Shown here: positions 54,901 through 55,153 of the stretch, in pieces | How positions within the stretch are numbered: the first letter of the stretch is position 1 | Layout of the letters: each line of letters begins with the position of its first letter | NCBI GenBank assembly: GCA_031388245.1 | Contig: JANNED010000340.1 | Span: 1 to 55,153, forward strand | DNA from: JANMDU01 sp031388245 | GTDB taxonomy: Bacteria; Pseudomonadota; Gammaproteobacteria; Burkholderiales; Burkholderiaceae_C | Reading direction: 5' to 3' | Length of the DNA stretch: 55,153 nt | Made by a program: the position numbers and the translations under genes | Notes under the pieces: generated by a model | Databases searched by the model: none | What the model was told of the DNA's origin: nothing | Seen by the model: only the letters and a program-made list of their open reading frames with translations

Positions 54901-55075
54901 GCTGAGCGGGCGAGCCGCCGGGCAAGCTGGCGGTGATGATGATATTGGGCACATCCAAATCAGGAAAGTTTTGCACCTTCATGTTTTGATAGCCCAAGAT
55001 GCCAGCAAACACCAGCATCACAAAAAACATGATGGCGGCAATCGGATTACGGATGCACCAAGCGGAGACGTTCAT
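51932..55075 (-). CDS. RND efflux transporter permease (HAE1 family)
   Basis: The 1047-residue inner-membrane pump has the usual N-terminus WCIRNPIAAIMFFVMLVFAG and 12 helices with two large periplasmic loops. The proton-relay Asp pair in helix 4 is present (GILVDDAIVEVEN). The length equals that of AcrB-type pumps. Substrates are unknown, probably hydrophobic drugs. The adaptor gene is just upstream and an ATGA overlap leads into the rhombosortase gene. Confidence 0.96.
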   Translation of the reverse strand: MNVSAWCIRNPIAAIMFFVMLVFAGILGYQNMKVQNFPDLDVPNIIITASLPGGSPAQLETEVARKIENSIAALAGLKNIYTKVQDGVVTITAEFRIEKSTQEALDETRSAVQQVRADLPADLRDPIVSKVNISGGAVLAYTIRIPSMDDEALSWFVDDTLTRRLLAVPGVGSVARVGGVNREVRITLDAGKMQSLGVSAAAVSRQLRDVQMETAGGRTNLGTSEQPVRTLATVKSAAEIAAIELAVGANGQKLRLDQIATVQDTISEPRSSALLNGVPVVGFEVSRSKGASEVDAGRGVRKALEEIKASRPDMQLTEAFDFVTPVEEEYAASLTLLAEGAALAVLVVLLFLRDWRATFVSAVALPLSVIPAFIGMNYLGFSINVVTLLALSLVIGILVDDAIVEVENIVRHLRMGKTPFQAAMEAADEIGVAVIAITFTLIAVFLPTAFMSGIVGKFFKQFGWTAALAVFASLVVARMLTPMMAAYLLKPIPAGHVVKDGALMQWYMRTSRWCLRYRWVTLIAAFAFFIGSLFLIPLLPTGFIPPDDNSQTQVNLELPPGTKLTETQVAAEAARVLISKVEHVKSVYTTIGGGSAGTDPFAPGGAAEARKATLTIILAERGTRPRKQGIENNIRKALEALPGVRSKVGLGGSGEKYILALTGDDPNALAAAAAAVEKDLRTIPGLGSVASSASLVRPELTVRPDFARMADLGVTSAAIGETLRIATVGDYDSSLPKLNLAQRQIPIVVRLSDDARDDIGSLERLMVPGSRGPVMLSQVATIELAGGPAVIDRFNRARNVQFEVELSGLPLGDVTAAVSKLPAIQNLPAGVKQVVIGDAEVMGELFASFGLAMLTAVLCIYIVLVLLFKDFLHPMTILVALPLSLGGAFVALLVADKSFSMPSLIGLIMLMGVATKNSILLVEYAIEARRGKPATDTQPAQAPLSRTEALLDACHKRVRPIVMTTIAMGAGMTPIAMSWGAADGSFRSPMGVAVIGGLITSTLLSLLVIPAVYTLVDDFKEGMAGGWWRKIKSKLGKKSVGHLPKQA

Positions 55076-55100
55076 GGAAATTGACCTTGCTTAATGTTGT

Positions 55101-55153
55101 TTACTTGGCAACGACGCGCACGATGTCGCCATCGGCTAAAAACGCTGCGCCCG
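55101..55153 (-). CDS. C-terminus of the RND periplasmic adaptor (partial)
   Basis: On the minus strand the frame GAAFLADGDIVRVVAK then TAA ends 25 bp before the pump gene. This is the typical adaptor (MFP) tail and position. The rest lies outside the window. Confidence 0.75.
   Translation of the reverse strand, partial: GAAFLADGDIVRVVAK

Noticed and set aside
55076..55100. Gap between RND adaptor and pump
   Set aside because: Normal operon spacing with nothing unusual.

Overview
The window looks like chromosome of a betaproteobacterium of order Burkholderiales, most likely a Comamonadaceae relative. This rests on the orphan Bug-family tricarboxylate receptor, the split MetH (homocysteine methyltransferase half alone), the DUF4124 protein, the three-subunit PntAA/PntAB/PntB transhydrogenase and general coding style. 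It is an inference from gene content, not a phylogeny. No rRNA, tRNA, CRISPR array, transposase or integrase was seen.

Layout. 1-12.5 kb is housekeeping: a fasciclin-like gene whose 3' half comes from an M16 peptidase, purB, a LysR regulator, a class II amidotransferase with a CWC protein, metH part 1, a DUF4124 protein, pyrE, exonuclease III, hemB and pntAA-pntAB-pntB. The pnt genes are preceded by a strongly structured, terminated RNA locus. 12.5-19 kb holds a small membrane protein, an unknown protein, two divergent TerC-family genes each with its own yybP-ykoY (manganese) riboswitch, an M48 protease, a short promoter-hairpin-terminator unit and an OmpR-type two-component system. 19-24.8 kb is catabolic: acetoacetate-CoA ligase, a Bug receptor, a DMT exporter, a flavin reductase and a NicX-like ring-cleavage dioxygenase.

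24.8-34.75 kb is an island of about 10 kb bounded by an 88-bp direct repeat (87/88 identical) of the 3' end of the NicX-like gene. It carries an OmpA-family protein, a CHASE2 sensor without an output domain, a caspase-like protease with an EF-hand loop, a large lipoprotein and a second caspase-like protein with a long coiled coil. I read it as an envelope sensing and proteolysis module; this is the best candidate for an undescribed system in the window.

34.8-42 kb is an eight-gene minus-strand operon: FAD oxidoreductase, DUF1365, Cfa-type methyltransferase, chalcone-isomerase-like, MFS, DUF3833, SDR and NTF2-like. This gene set is known elsewhere for membrane fatty-acid modification under sigma-E/ChrR control, but no sigma or anti-sigma gene is visible here. 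42.3-51.3 kb has a ferritin-fold desaturase-like protein, rfaE2, a CE15-like esterase and an ABC transporter plus GH31 operon for alpha-glucosides. 51.3-55.15 kb has a rhombosortase-like protease, an HAE1-type RND pump and the tail of its adaptor.

Across the whole window runs a dispersed repeat of about 45 bp: a GCTAT-N7-ATAGC hairpin followed by TATGCCGGCAA. At least ten copies are seen. Most are intergenic, but several lie in frame inside genes or provide a start codon.
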